From the NCBI GenBank assembly GCA_007692645.1, contig REBR01000105.1, positions 1-33,605 on the forward strand: a DNA stretch of 33,605 nucleotides, written 5' to 3'. A program made the position numbers and the translations under genes. The notes below the pieces were generated by a model, which searched no databases, had not been told where the DNA came from, and was given only the letters and a program-made list of their open reading frames with translations. This DNA comes from Halomonadaceae bacterium. GTDB lineage: Bacteria > Pseudomonadota > Gammaproteobacteria > Pseudomonadales > Oleiphilaceae. Shown here piece after piece: positions 23,068 through 30,944 of this stretch (position 1 is the stretch's first letter; every line of letters begins with the position of its first letter).

Positions 23068-24915
23068 TCAGGCACTGACCGAAGCCTGCGGTATCACACC
23101 AGTCTCACCAAACTGCAGTGCCGCCAACCGGGCATAAAGCGGGCTTTCCGTCAGCAATGCCTGGTGGGTGCCAATGGCATGAATCCGCCCCCCGTCCATC
23201 ACCACAATCCGGTCCGCAGCCCTGACGGTGGCCAGGCGGTGGGCGATCACCAGGCTGGTGCGACCCTGCATCAGGTGATCCAGTGCCTGCTGGACCTGGT
23301 GTTCACTTTCCGCATCCAGGGCGCTGGTAGCCTCATCCAGTAACAGCAATGCCGGGTCTCTCAAAATGGCCCGGGCGATGGCAATTCGCTGGCGCTGGCC
23401 GCCGGATAAGCGCACCCCCCGTTCCCCCAGGGGGGTATCCATGCCTTGAGGCAGCCGATCAATAAATTCCGTCACCAGTGCCGCATCGGCGGCGGCCTGA
23501 ACTGCGGCATCCGAAGCCTCCGGGCTGCCATAACGGATATTATCCCGGGCGCTGGCGGCAAACAGTACCGGTTCCTGGGGCACCAGCCCGATACGCCGGC
23601 GTAGCTCTTCCGGGTGAGTGGTGCGGATATCCACCCCATCAAACAGAATACGGCCGCAGGCCGGGTCGTAAAAACGCAGAATCAGTTGCAGTACCGTGCT
23701 TTTACCGGCCCCGGAAGGCCCCACCAGGGCCACCCGCTCACCGGGCTGAATATGCAGGGACAGTGCCTCCAGTACCCGGGTCTGGGCCCGTGACGGATAG
23801 GCAAAGTCCACCCCTTCCAGCTGCAGTTCCCCCCGGGCCGGTTGCGGCAAGCTCACCGGGTTGGCCGGGGCCACGATGCTGGCGTTTTCCGCCATCAGTT
23901 CCAGCAGCCGTTCGCTGGCCCCCGCGGCTCGCATTAACTCCCCGGTCACCTCGGAAATGGCCCCCACCGCCCCTGCCAGCAGCACGGCATAAAATACAAA
24001 TGCCGACAGCTGCCCCGGGGTCATGCGCCCGGCCAGCACATCATGACCCCCCATCCAGAGAATGATGCCGATGGCGGAAAATACCATCAGCAGCGCCATG
24101 CCCGTCAGCCAGGCCCGTTGCCGTACCCGTTGAATGGCGGTGGCGAAGGCCTGACCCACGGCCCCGGCAAAGCGCCGCTGTTCTTCGCCTTCATGGGAGA
24201 AGGCCTGGACCGTGTGAATGGCGTGCAGGGTTTCATCCACCTGGGCACTCAGGTCGGCGATGCGGTCCTGGCTGGCCCGGGACAGGCGCCGCACCCGGCG
24301 GCCAAACCAGAGTATCGGAACCACCACCAGGGGAATCCCCACCAGCACCAGCAGGGTTAGCCGGGGGCTGGTGACAAACAGCATGGCCAGGGCCCCCACT
24401 GCGAGAAAGGTGTTGCGCAGGGCAATGGACAGTGACGAGCCGAAAATGGTTTGCAGTACCGCGGTATCCGTGGTGATACGGGACTGGATTTCACCTACCC
24501 GGGTGGCATCATAAAACGTCTGATCCAGCCCCACTACCCGGTTAAACACCGCGGTACGAAGGTCTGCTGCCACCCGCTCGCCAATCCAGGACACCAGAAA
24601 GTAGCGCAGGGCAGAGGCCACCGACAGTACGCTGATCAGCACCAGCATCCCCAGTAATGCCTGGTTCAGCAGCGCCGGGTCCCCGGCAACAAAGCCCCGG
24701 TCCACCACCAGCCTCAGGCCATGGCCCAGGGCCAGAACACCACTGGCAGCAATTACCAGGGCCACGGCGGCAGCTGCTACCACCCGCCGGTAAGGGGAGA
24801 GAAACCGCAGCATCTGGGTCAGTATGCTCAAGGAGGCCCGGGGGCGATCTGCCGGCTGTTGGGGGGAAAGGGCCATAAGCGGGGATTCCGGTAGTGTGGA
24901 TTTGTAGTAAGGCAT
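23068..24915 (-). CDS. ABC exporter half-transporter, MsbA-related (permease fused to ATPase)
   Basis: Inner-membrane ABC half-transporter that should work as a homodimer, exporting a lipid or hydrophobic compound. The N-terminal membrane domain (residues ~35-330, six helices) precedes a complete nucleotide-binding domain. The latter has Walker A GPSGAGKST, Q-loop LVPQEPVLF, signature LSGGQRQRIAIARA, Walker B ALLLLDEATSALD and the switch His in VIAHRLATVR. It resembles the MsbA-related TIGR02204 group common in proteobacteria rather than E. coli MsbA itself. The start is uncertain: ATG 24915 lacks a ribosome site, and ATG 24876 (MALSPQQPADRP, weak GGAA upstream) may be the true one. The gene stands alone, convergent with the oxidoreductase gene, and follows the atuH terminator on the same strand. 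Confidence 0.93.
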   Translation of the reverse strand: MPYYKSTLPESPLMALSPQQPADRPRASLSILTQMLRFLSPYRRVVAAAAVALVIAASGVLALGHGLRLVVDRGFVAGDPALLNQALLGMLVLISVLSVASALRYFLVSWIGERVAADLRTAVFNRVVGLDQTFYDATRVGEIQSRITTDTAVLQTIFGSSLSIALRNTFLAVGALAMLFVTSPRLTLLVLVGIPLVVVPILWFGRRVRRLSRASQDRIADLSAQVDETLHAIHTVQAFSHEGEEQRRFAGAVGQAFATAIQRVRQRAWLTGMALLMVFSAIGIILWMGGHDVLAGRMTPGQLSAFVFYAVLLAGAVGAISEVTGELMRAAGASERLLELMAENASIVAPANPVSLPQPARGELQLEGVDFAYPSRAQTRVLEALSLHIQPGERVALVGPSGAGKSTVLQLILRFYDPACGRILFDGVDIRTTHPEELRRRIGLVPQEPVLFAASARDNIRYGSPEASDAAVQAAADAALVTEFIDRLPQGMDTPLGERGVRLSGGQRQRIAIARAILRDPALLLLDEATSALDAESEHQVQQALDHLMQGRTSLVIAHRLATVRAADRIVVMDGGRIHAIGTHQALLTESPLYARLAALQFGETGVIPQASVSA

Positions 24916-25051
24916 TGTGAATGATTGGTGCTGTGTTTACGAAAGCAGGCGCCGATGCGTCCAGTATCAAGCATGCTGATCCTGGAAAAAACCAGGCTCA
25001 AGGCTTGCCACCCACTTGTGTTGCTCGACTGTGCTGGGGGGGTAATAAAGC

Positions 25052-25075
25052 AAAAAAGGGTGCCCGAAGGCACCC
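25052..25075 (-). terminator. intrinsic terminator at the end of the atu cluster
   Basis: On the minus strand GGGTGCC-TTCG-GGCACCC is followed at once by TTTTTTGC. A perfect 7-bp G+C-rich stem, a stabilising TTCG loop and six T residues make a strong rho-independent terminator, about 45 bases past the atuH stop. It separates the cluster from the ABC exporter gene. Confidence 0.95.
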
Positions 25076-25118
25076 CCTATACTCAGTCATTGAATGGCTT
25101 CCTGGTAAGCAAAAGCCG

Positions 25119-26945
25119 TTAAAACCGATACTTGCCCTCATCAATGGCTGCAACTTTTTCTGCGTCCAGCTTCTGGTATCCTGGCTCACCAGGCAGCTCC
25201 CCATACAGATCGTCGCTGTTGTCCTGCACTTGGTAGGCCTGCTTCTGCAAGTCGGTCTTTTTATACTTGAAGGTGCCGGTCTTCTCGATGGCATCGGCAA
25301 CCCGCACAAACACCGGCACCGCATAGGGGGGCAGGTTGTCGTTCAGGTACTTGTGGAAGGCCTGTAGATCGAAGTGACTGTTGGCGGGCACCACAGTGGC
25401 CATGCCCGCCTTGCCGTTGGTGTCGGGAATTTCCACCCCGTAAACAATGGCCTCTGCGATACCGTCGAAACCGTCTATGACGTTTTCCACTTCCGTGGTG
25501 GAGACGTTCTCCCCTTTCCAGCGGAAAGTATCCCCCATGCGATCCACAAACTGCAGGTGGCGGCAGCCGATGTTGCGTAGCAGGTCACCGGTGTTGAACC
25601 AGGCGTCGTTTTTGCTGAAGGCGCCCCGGACAATGGCTTTTTCCGTGGCCTCTTTCTGGGTGTAGCCCTCAAAGGCCCACTTTTTGGTAATTTTCCCCAG
25701 CAGTAGCCCCGGTTCACCGTCTTTTACCCGCTCCAGGCGTCCTTTTTCATTGCGTACGGGCTCTTTGGTGCCCTCTTTGTATCGCACCAGAGCGAAGGGG
25801 GCGGTGGACATGCCCACGGTCTTGTCCAGATTGAAGATGTTGGTGAAGCCGATGTTGCCCTCGCTGGAGGCATAGAGTTCAGACACCTGCTCGATGCCGA
25901 AGCGCTCCTTGAACTCACCCCAGATCGAAGGGCGCAGACCATTGCCGAGCATCTTGCGCAGGGAGTGGTTGCGATCCTGGGGGCTGGGGGGCTGGTTCAG
26001 CAGGTAACGGCACAGTTCGCCCACATAACCGAAGGTGGTGGCGTTGTAATAGCGTACATCGTCCCAGAACTTGCTGGCACTGAAGCGACGTTTGATGACG
26101 ATGGAGGAGCCACCGGCCAGCACCGAGCCCCAGCAGACGATCAATGCAGTGGCGTGGTAGAAAGGCAAGGAGCAGTACAGGACATCGTCCGGTGTCATGG
26201 CCAGGGAGATCATGCCGAAACCGCCGTAGGCTTTCATGAACTTCACATGGCTGCCAGGGGCGGCCTTGGGCAGGCCGGTGGTGCCGGAGGTGAACATGTA
26301 AATGACCGTGTCACCCAGGGTGGGAGGGTCACTCAGGGTGGGGTTACTGGTGCTGTAGGCGCTGACCATTTCTGCCAGATTTTCGTAGCCGTCTGGCACC
26401 TGCCCATGATCTTCCCGGGTGTCCTGGTCCGCCAGGCACAGCCAGCCGTGGGCATGGTCAAGGGGAATGCTGTCCCGTACCCCGTCCAGGGCTTCCAGCA
26501 CTTCGCTGCCCGCCACCACCATGCGTGGGGAAACCAGGTTGATGCTGTGCTCTAGCACCCGTCCTTTCTGGGAGGTGTTAACCATGGCACAGGCTACCCC
26601 CACCTTGGCGGCACCGGCCAGAACCGCCAGCAATTCCGGCCGGTTTTCCAGGAAAATGGCAATGGTGTCGCCTTTTTTCAGGCCCTGAGCCCGGAAAAAG
26701 TGGGCGTATTGGTTGGCCCAGGCATTGAAAGTGGAGTAGGTCAGGCGCCGGTCTTCATAGAGTACCGCGGGGCGGTCCGGATACTTGTCGGCATTGCGTT
26801 CGATGAGGGTGCCCAGGGTCAGGGGTTTGGTCTTTTTCTTCACGGCGTAGTAGTACAGGCCCTTCATGATAAAGGGCAGCCGCTTGAACATCATCGGCAT
26901 CTGGCGGCTGATATCCCGGGCGGTAATCTGGTCTGCAATGGGCAT
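25119..26945 (-). CDS. atuH: long/very-long-chain acyl-CoA synthetase, FATP type (AtuH-like)
   Basis: An AMP-forming acyl-CoA ligase of the FATP/very-long-chain synthetase branch. In the atu pathway it is thought to activate citronellate or geranate-type acids. Motifs include the P-loop MFTSGTTGLPKAA, LPFYHATALIVCWG, the FATP-typical RFSASKFWDDVRYYNATTFGYVGELCRYLL, YASSEGNIGF, the adenylate-binding WFNTGDLL and DRMGDTFRWKGENVSTTEVE, and the C-terminal Lys region GTFKYKKTDLQKQAY. The 608 residues are normal. ATG 26945 has AAGGAC five bases upstream. Gene order matches atuG-atuH of P. aeruginosa, where the terminal gene is annotated as a very-long-chain acyl-CoA synthetase. A 301-bp gap separates it from atuG, so it may have its own promoter. 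The enzyme class is certain, the specific substrate inferred. Confidence 0.88.
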   Translation of the reverse strand: MPIADQITARDISRQMPMMFKRLPFIMKGLYYYAVKKKTKPLTLGTLIERNADKYPDRPAVLYEDRRLTYSTFNAWANQYAHFFRAQGLKKGDTIAIFLENRPELLAVLAGAAKVGVACAMVNTSQKGRVLEHSINLVSPRMVVAGSEVLEALDGVRDSIPLDHAHGWLCLADQDTREDHGQVPDGYENLAEMVSAYSTSNPTLSDPPTLGDTVIYMFTSGTTGLPKAAPGSHVKFMKAYGGFGMISLAMTPDDVLYCSLPFYHATALIVCWGSVLAGGSSIVIKRRFSASKFWDDVRYYNATTFGYVGELCRYLLNQPPSPQDRNHSLRKMLGNGLRPSIWGEFKERFGIEQVSELYASSEGNIGFTNIFNLDKTVGMSTAPFALVRYKEGTKEPVRNEKGRLERVKDGEPGLLLGKITKKWAFEGYTQKEATEKAIVRGAFSKNDAWFNTGDLLRNIGCRHLQFVDRMGDTFRWKGENVSTTEVENVIDGFDGIAEAIVYGVEIPDTNGKAGMATVVPANSHFDLQAFHKYLNDNLPPYAVPVFVRVADAIEKTGTFKYKKTDLQKQAYQVQDNSDDLYGELPGEPGYQKLDAEKVAAIDEGKYRF

Positions 26946-27246
26946 GATTTGTCCTTGTTATGAGTCTGTCCCTGGCGTGGAACTGGCCAAAAGAGCAATC
27001 AATAAGTGCAGCAAATATAAAGCTTTGCCCGGCCAGTGATATTGGCAAGGTTGACGGATGCCTTCGTCGCTGTAGCTGAAAGGCGTCACAGAATCGTCTT
27101 TCAGGGTGTGTAAAGACTCCCGGCAGGGAATGCTATGGGGAGTGGCAGGGGGGATTCCCGGGGGGAGATTACCCGGCAGCGCCTGGTGTCCCGCCCGATT
27201 AATCCCCAGAAGGTCAGGGAATCAACCGGACGGGATACCAGCAGGC
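26946..27246. other. 301-bp gap inside the atu cluster without a gene
   Basis: No plausible ORF lies here on either strand. The half nearer atuH is AT-richer, with TTTATATTT on the minus strand at about 27010-27020 as a possible -10 region lacking a good -35. GTCTTT (27096-27101) and AAAGAC (27112-27117) form an inverted repeat with a 10-base gap. The half nearer atuG is G/C-rich with runs of G. I see no terminator after atuG. The gap probably carries an internal promoter for atuH. Confidence 0.5.
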
Positions 27247-28080
27247 TCAATCGTCCAGAAACAGGTCGGTCATCAGCTCCGGACCATGGGGGTCGTAGCG
27301 GTAACTGCTCAGATCGGTGATGCCATCCTGCAGCAGTACGTCTTCATCCAGCAGGCATTCCCCGGTGGTGTGGCCCGCCGGGCGACGCAGCAGAGCCAGG
27401 GCGGCGTCCGCCATGATGGCGGGCTTGCGGCCACGACGCATCATCTCCGGACCGCCCACTTCAAACTCAATGGCGGCAGTGGCAATCAGAGTGCGTGGCC
27501 ACAGGGAATTAACGGAGACGGGTAGTTTGCGGAATTCTTCTGCCATGCCAATGGTGAGCATGGACATGCCGTATTTGCTCAGGGTGTAGGGGGCGTACTG
27601 GGCAAACCATTTGCGGTTCAGGTTCAGTGGGGGCGACAGGTTCAGGATATGGCCGTGGTTTGACTCCCGCAGCCAGGGCAGGGCTGCCTGGCTGCAGACA
27701 AACACCGCACGGCTGTTTACGGCCTGGATCAGGTCATAACGCTTAACTGGTAACTGGGCCACCCCTTGCAGGCGAATGGCACCGGCGTTATTTACCAGGC
27801 AGTCAATGCCACCGAAGTGAGCTGCTGCCTGCTCCATGGCGGCCGCCACGGCCTGCTCATCCTGCACATCCAGCTTGATCGCCAGGCCCTGGCCACCAGC
27901 CTCCTGCACCTCTTCCACGACGCCATGAATGGTGCCGGGTAGCTTCGGGTGAGGCCGGTCAGATTTGGCAGCGATGACTACGTTGGCACCATCAGCAGCA
28001 CAGGCCAGGGCTATTGCCCGGCCGATGCCCCGGCTGGCGCCGGTAATAAAGACGGTTTTACCCTTCAGGATCTGGCTCAT
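27247..28080 (-). CDS. atuG: short-chain dehydrogenase/reductase, HSDL2-like (AtuG-like)
   Basis: An NAD(P)-dependent SDR resembling the N-terminal domain of hydroxysteroid dehydrogenase-like 2. It has the cofactor motif TGASRGIGRAIA, IKLDVQDEQAV, NNAGAI, the catalytic Ser in ILNLSPPLNL and the Tyr-x3-Lys in APYTLSKYG. Early residues AAKSDRPHPKLPGTIH and the late NSLWPRTLIATAA block are characteristic of this HSDL2-type group. It is 277 residues. Its ATG overlaps the atuF stop as ATGA, with AAGGA about nine bases upstream, showing tight coupling. Position between the biotin carboxylase and acyl-CoA synthetase equals that of atuG. In the terpene pathway AtuG's exact step is not firmly established; terpenol or terpenal oxidation, or 3-hydroxyacyl-CoA oxidation, are possibilities. 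Confidence 0.87.
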   Translation of the reverse strand: MSQILKGKTVFITGASRGIGRAIALACAADGANVVIAAKSDRPHPKLPGTIHGVVEEVQEAGGQGLAIKLDVQDEQAVAAAMEQAAAHFGGIDCLVNNAGAIRLQGVAQLPVKRYDLIQAVNSRAVFVCSQAALPWLRESNHGHILNLSPPLNLNRKWFAQYAPYTLSKYGMSMLTIGMAEEFRKLPVSVNSLWPRTLIATAAIEFEVGGPEMMRRGRKPAIMADAALALLRRPAGHTTGECLLDEDVLLQDGITDLSSYRYDPHGPELMTDLFLDD

Positions 28081-30077
28081 GGGGCGGTTTCCTTTGCGTC
28101 GTCGGGCTCAATGGTCATCAGCAGTTCATCGGCACCCACCTGGTTGCCGGTGCTGACCAGTATCTCGGCCACGGTGCCGTCTGCCTGGGCCGTGAGGGGG
28201 TGCTCCATTTTCATGGCCTCCAGCACCGCCACAGTCTGGCCCCTGGTGACCTGCTCTCCTACAGAGACTGTCACAGCAATGATGGCGCCGTCCATACTGG
28301 CCCGTACTGCGGTCTCGTCCTGGGCGGCGGCGTTGCTGGCGGGGGCCAGGGTACGGTCGTGAATTACCAGTGAGCGGCCCTCTACCAGCAGAAACAGGGT
28401 AGCGCCGTTGAGGTGATAGTGGCAGCGGCGGCGCAGACCATCGACGCTGAAGAGCAGCACCCCGTCTTCTGCGTTTAATACGCACAGACGGTGTTGCCAG
28501 CCATCCCCGGAAACTTCCAGGCCGTCACGGGTAGAGACCAGTTGCAGGGCAATACTGTCCTGGTCTGCCGGCGCCAGCCACAGGGGGCTGGGGTTGGGCA
28601 GGCTATTGCTCCAGCCGGCCCGGTCGCCGAAGGGCTGGAAGGGTTGCTGGTCCCGGTGGAAAAACGCCAGTGCGGCCAGGGCCAGGGTGGCGTTGTCCAC
28701 GGCGGCATCACTGCCGCTGCCGGTAAGGTTCTGTTCCGTCAGAAAGGCCGTGGTGGCATCACCGGCGGCGAACACCGGGTGGGCCAGTATGCGGGTGAGG
28801 AAACCGGCGTTGTGGGTCACCCCGAACAGCACACTCTGCTCCAGGGCGCCGATTAACCGGCGCCGGGCACTGTCACGGTCCGGGCCATGGGTTATCACCT
28901 TGGCCAGCATGGGGTCGTAATGGGGGGTGACCGCCTGGCCTTCGCGAATGCCGCTATCCACCCGTACACCGTCGCCCCTGGCGGGGCGCCAACGCTGAAT
29001 CAGGCCGGTCTGGGGCTGGTAATCCCGGTCCGGGTCTTCCGCATAGAGGCGCACTTCCATGGCGTGGCCGGTGATGGTCACCTGGTCCTGGGTCAGGGGC
29101 AGCGGCAGGCCGGTAGCCACCTGTAGCTGCAGGGCCACCAGGTCGAGGCCGGTGACTTCTTCCGTGACCGGGTGTTCCACCTGCAGCCGGGTGTTCATTT
29201 CCAGGAAGTAGAAGTTGCGCTCCCGGTCGACAATAAACTCCACCGTGCCCGCACCCCTATAATCACAGGCCTGGGCGGCTTTGACTGCTGCCTCACCCAT
29301 GGCCTGGCGCATGGGTTCATCCACAAAGGGGGAGGGGGCCTCTTCCACCACTTTCTGGTGGCGGCGCTGCACCGAGCAGTCCCGCTCACCCAGGTGAATG
29401 ACGTTACCGTGGTTGTCGGCAAACACCTGAATTTCGATATGCCGGGGCTGGACGATGGCTTTTTCCAGAATCAGTTCACCGTCCCCAAAGGCCTGTTTGG
29501 CCTCAGACCGGGCCCGCTCCAGGGCATCCGCCAGCAGCTTGGGGTCATCCACCAAACGCATGCCCCGGCCACCGCCACCGGCGGAGGCCTTGATCATCAC
29601 CGGGTAGCCGATCTCTTCTGCTGCCTGCTGCCAGACTTTGGGGTCGGTGGCGTCGCTGGCGAAACCGGGTACCGTGGGCACCCCGGCGGCGGCCATGGCG
29701 TCTTTGGACTGGCGTTTGCTGCCCATCAGTTCCATGGCATCGGCGGGGGGGCCGATAAACACCAGGCCCGCCTGCTGGCAGGCGCTGACAAAATCACTGC
29801 GTTCAGACAGAAAGCCGTAGCCCGGGTGTACCGCATCGGCGCCGGTCTGGCGGGCGGCGGCAAGCAGTGCCTCAATGTTGAGGTACGACTCGGCAGCGGC
29901 GGCGGGGCCGATGCATACGGCCTCGTCGGCGGCGGCCACATGGGGGGCATCGGCATCGGCGTCGCTGTAGACCGCGACAGTGGGGTAACCCATGGCGCGG
30001 GCGGTCTTGATAACCCGCACGGCGATTTCGCCCCGGTTGGCGATCAGGATCTTATTGAACAGATTGTTGCTGGGCAT
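28077..30077 (-). CDS. atuF: geranyl-CoA carboxylase biotin-containing alpha subunit (AtuF-like)
   Basis: Biotin carboxylase plus biotin carrier subunit of an acyl-CoA carboxylase. In the atu pathway it carboxylates cis-geranyl-CoA to isohexenylglutaconyl-CoA together with AtuC. Domains: biotin carboxylase N-terminal (ILIANRGEIAVRVIKTAR), ATP-grasp (KASAGGGGRGMRLV, ERDCSVQRRHQKVVEEAPSP, FLEMNTRLQVEHPVTE), carboxylase C-terminal (MEVRLYAEDP), a linker region (~480-580) and a C-terminal biotinyl domain with the biotinylated Lys in EAMKMEHPL. ATG 30077 begins MPSNNLFNKIL with GGGAT upstream; the track's 30125 start would run into atuE. It yields 666 residues, like other MCC/GCC alpha subunits. 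The close paralogue LiuD (methylcrotonyl-CoA carboxylase) has the same architecture; gene order favours AtuF. Confidence 0.9.
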   Translation of the reverse strand: MPSNNLFNKILIANRGEIAVRVIKTARAMGYPTVAVYSDADADAPHVAAADEAVCIGPAAAAESYLNIEALLAAARQTGADAVHPGYGFLSERSDFVSACQQAGLVFIGPPADAMELMGSKRQSKDAMAAAGVPTVPGFASDATDPKVWQQAAEEIGYPVMIKASAGGGGRGMRLVDDPKLLADALERARSEAKQAFGDGELILEKAIVQPRHIEIQVFADNHGNVIHLGERDCSVQRRHQKVVEEAPSPFVDEPMRQAMGEAAVKAAQACDYRGAGTVEFIVDRERNFYFLEMNTRLQVEHPVTEEVTGLDLVALQLQVATGLPLPLTQDQVTITGHAMEVRLYAEDPDRDYQPQTGLIQRWRPARGDGVRVDSGIREGQAVTPHYDPMLAKVITHGPDRDSARRRLIGALEQSVLFGVTHNAGFLTRILAHPVFAAGDATTAFLTEQNLTGSGSDAAVDNATLALAALAFFHRDQQPFQPFGDRAGWSNSLPNPSPLWLAPADQDSIALQLVSTRDGLEVSGDGWQHRLCVLNAEDGVLLFSVDGLRRRCHYHLNGATLFLLVEGRSLVIHDRTLAPASNAAAQDETAVRASMDGAIIAVTVSVGEQVTRGQTVAVLEAMKMEHPLTAQADGTVAEILVSTGNQVGADELLMTIEPDDAKETAP

Positions 30078-30094
30078 GGTAGCGATCCCGCTTT

Positions 30095-30922
30095 TTATTG
30101 GTCGTTGGCGTCGGTCTTGGCCCACTGGGGTGGGCGCTTTTGCATAAAGGCCGTGGTGCCTTCCTGGCCTTCGGCTCCACGGATGGCCCGGGCGAAATCC
30201 CCGGCGGCATCATCCAGCAGACCCGCTAAAGGCTCGTTGCCCACCCGCAGCAGCAGGGCTTTGGTGACCCGGCTCGCGCCTGGGGCACAGTGGCGGATGC
30301 GCTGCAGAATATGGCCAAGTTGTTGCTCCATCGACTCTTCGTCTTCCGCCATAAACTGGGCCACCCCCATGGACAGGGCTTCGCAGCCATCAAAGCGCTC
30401 CCCCAGCAGGGCCAGCCGCCGGGCCTGGGTCAGGCCAATGCGGCGCACCACGAAGGGGGCGATCTGGGCCGGGGGAATGCCCAGACTGGTTTCCGGCAGG
30501 GCAAAGCGGGCATCAGCCCGGGTCAGGGAGATATCCGCCACACAGGCGAGGCCGAAGCCACCCCCCATGACAGCCCCTTCCAGAACAGCCACCACAGTTT
30601 GAGGGCACTGTTCCACTTCCAGCAACAGGTGGCCGAAGGCCCGGTTCAAGGTATAGAAAGGGTCTTCCCCGTCGCCGGCTTTCTGACCTCGGGCCGTGAC
30701 CATGTCCCGCAGATCGCCGCCGGCGCAGAAATGGCCACCGGCGCCACGCAGAACCAGGGCGCGAACGGCGTCATCTGTAGCTGTTAGCTGGATCAGTTCC
30801 CGCAGCTCCTGCACCATTAGCAGGCTCATGGCGTTGCGGCTGTCCGGACGGTTCAGGGTGATATGCAGCACCCCCTGATCCAGCTGCAGGGCCAGGGTGT
30901 CGCATTGGGGCAATGCTGTCAT
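30095..30922 (-). CDS. atuE: enoyl-CoA hydratase family, isohexenylglutaconyl-CoA hydratase (AtuE-like)
   Basis: A crotonase-fold enzyme; in the atu pathway AtuE hydrates isohexenylglutaconyl-CoA. The N-terminal CoA-binding part shows LHITLNRPDSRNAMS and GAGGHFCAGGDLRDM (oxyanion hole). The second oxyanion segment is GAVMGGGFGLACVADI, and the active-site helix holds FALPETSLGIPPA with Glu144 as the catalytic acid/base. In classical enoyl-CoA hydratase a second Glu lies in the GGGxE motif; here that position is Gly124, the pattern seen in LiuC/AtuE-type members as I remember them. AAGGAG sits seven bases before the ATG. It is 275 residues, 22 bases after atuD and 17 bases before atuF. The call rests mostly on gene order; alone it would be a generic crotonase. 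Confidence 0.87.
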   Translation of the reverse strand: MTALPQCDTLALQLDQGVLHITLNRPDSRNAMSLLMVQELRELIQLTATDDAVRALVLRGAGGHFCAGGDLRDMVTARGQKAGDGEDPFYTLNRAFGHLLLEVEQCPQTVVAVLEGAVMGGGFGLACVADISLTRADARFALPETSLGIPPAQIAPFVVRRIGLTQARRLALLGERFDGCEALSMGVAQFMAEDEESMEQQLGHILQRIRHCAPGASRVTKALLLRVGNEPLAGLLDDAAGDFARAIRGAEGQEGTTAFMQKRPPQWAKTDANDQ

Positions 30923-30944
30923 GATCAGGCTCCTTGTGGCCGGC

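Noticed and set aside
29172-30602. 476-residue plus-strand ORF opposite atuF/atuE
   Set aside because: It is antisense to well-supported biotin carboxylase and hydratase genes, has low-complexity Gly/His/Pro-rich composition, no motifs and no ribosome site. It is a shadow of G+C-rich codon bias.
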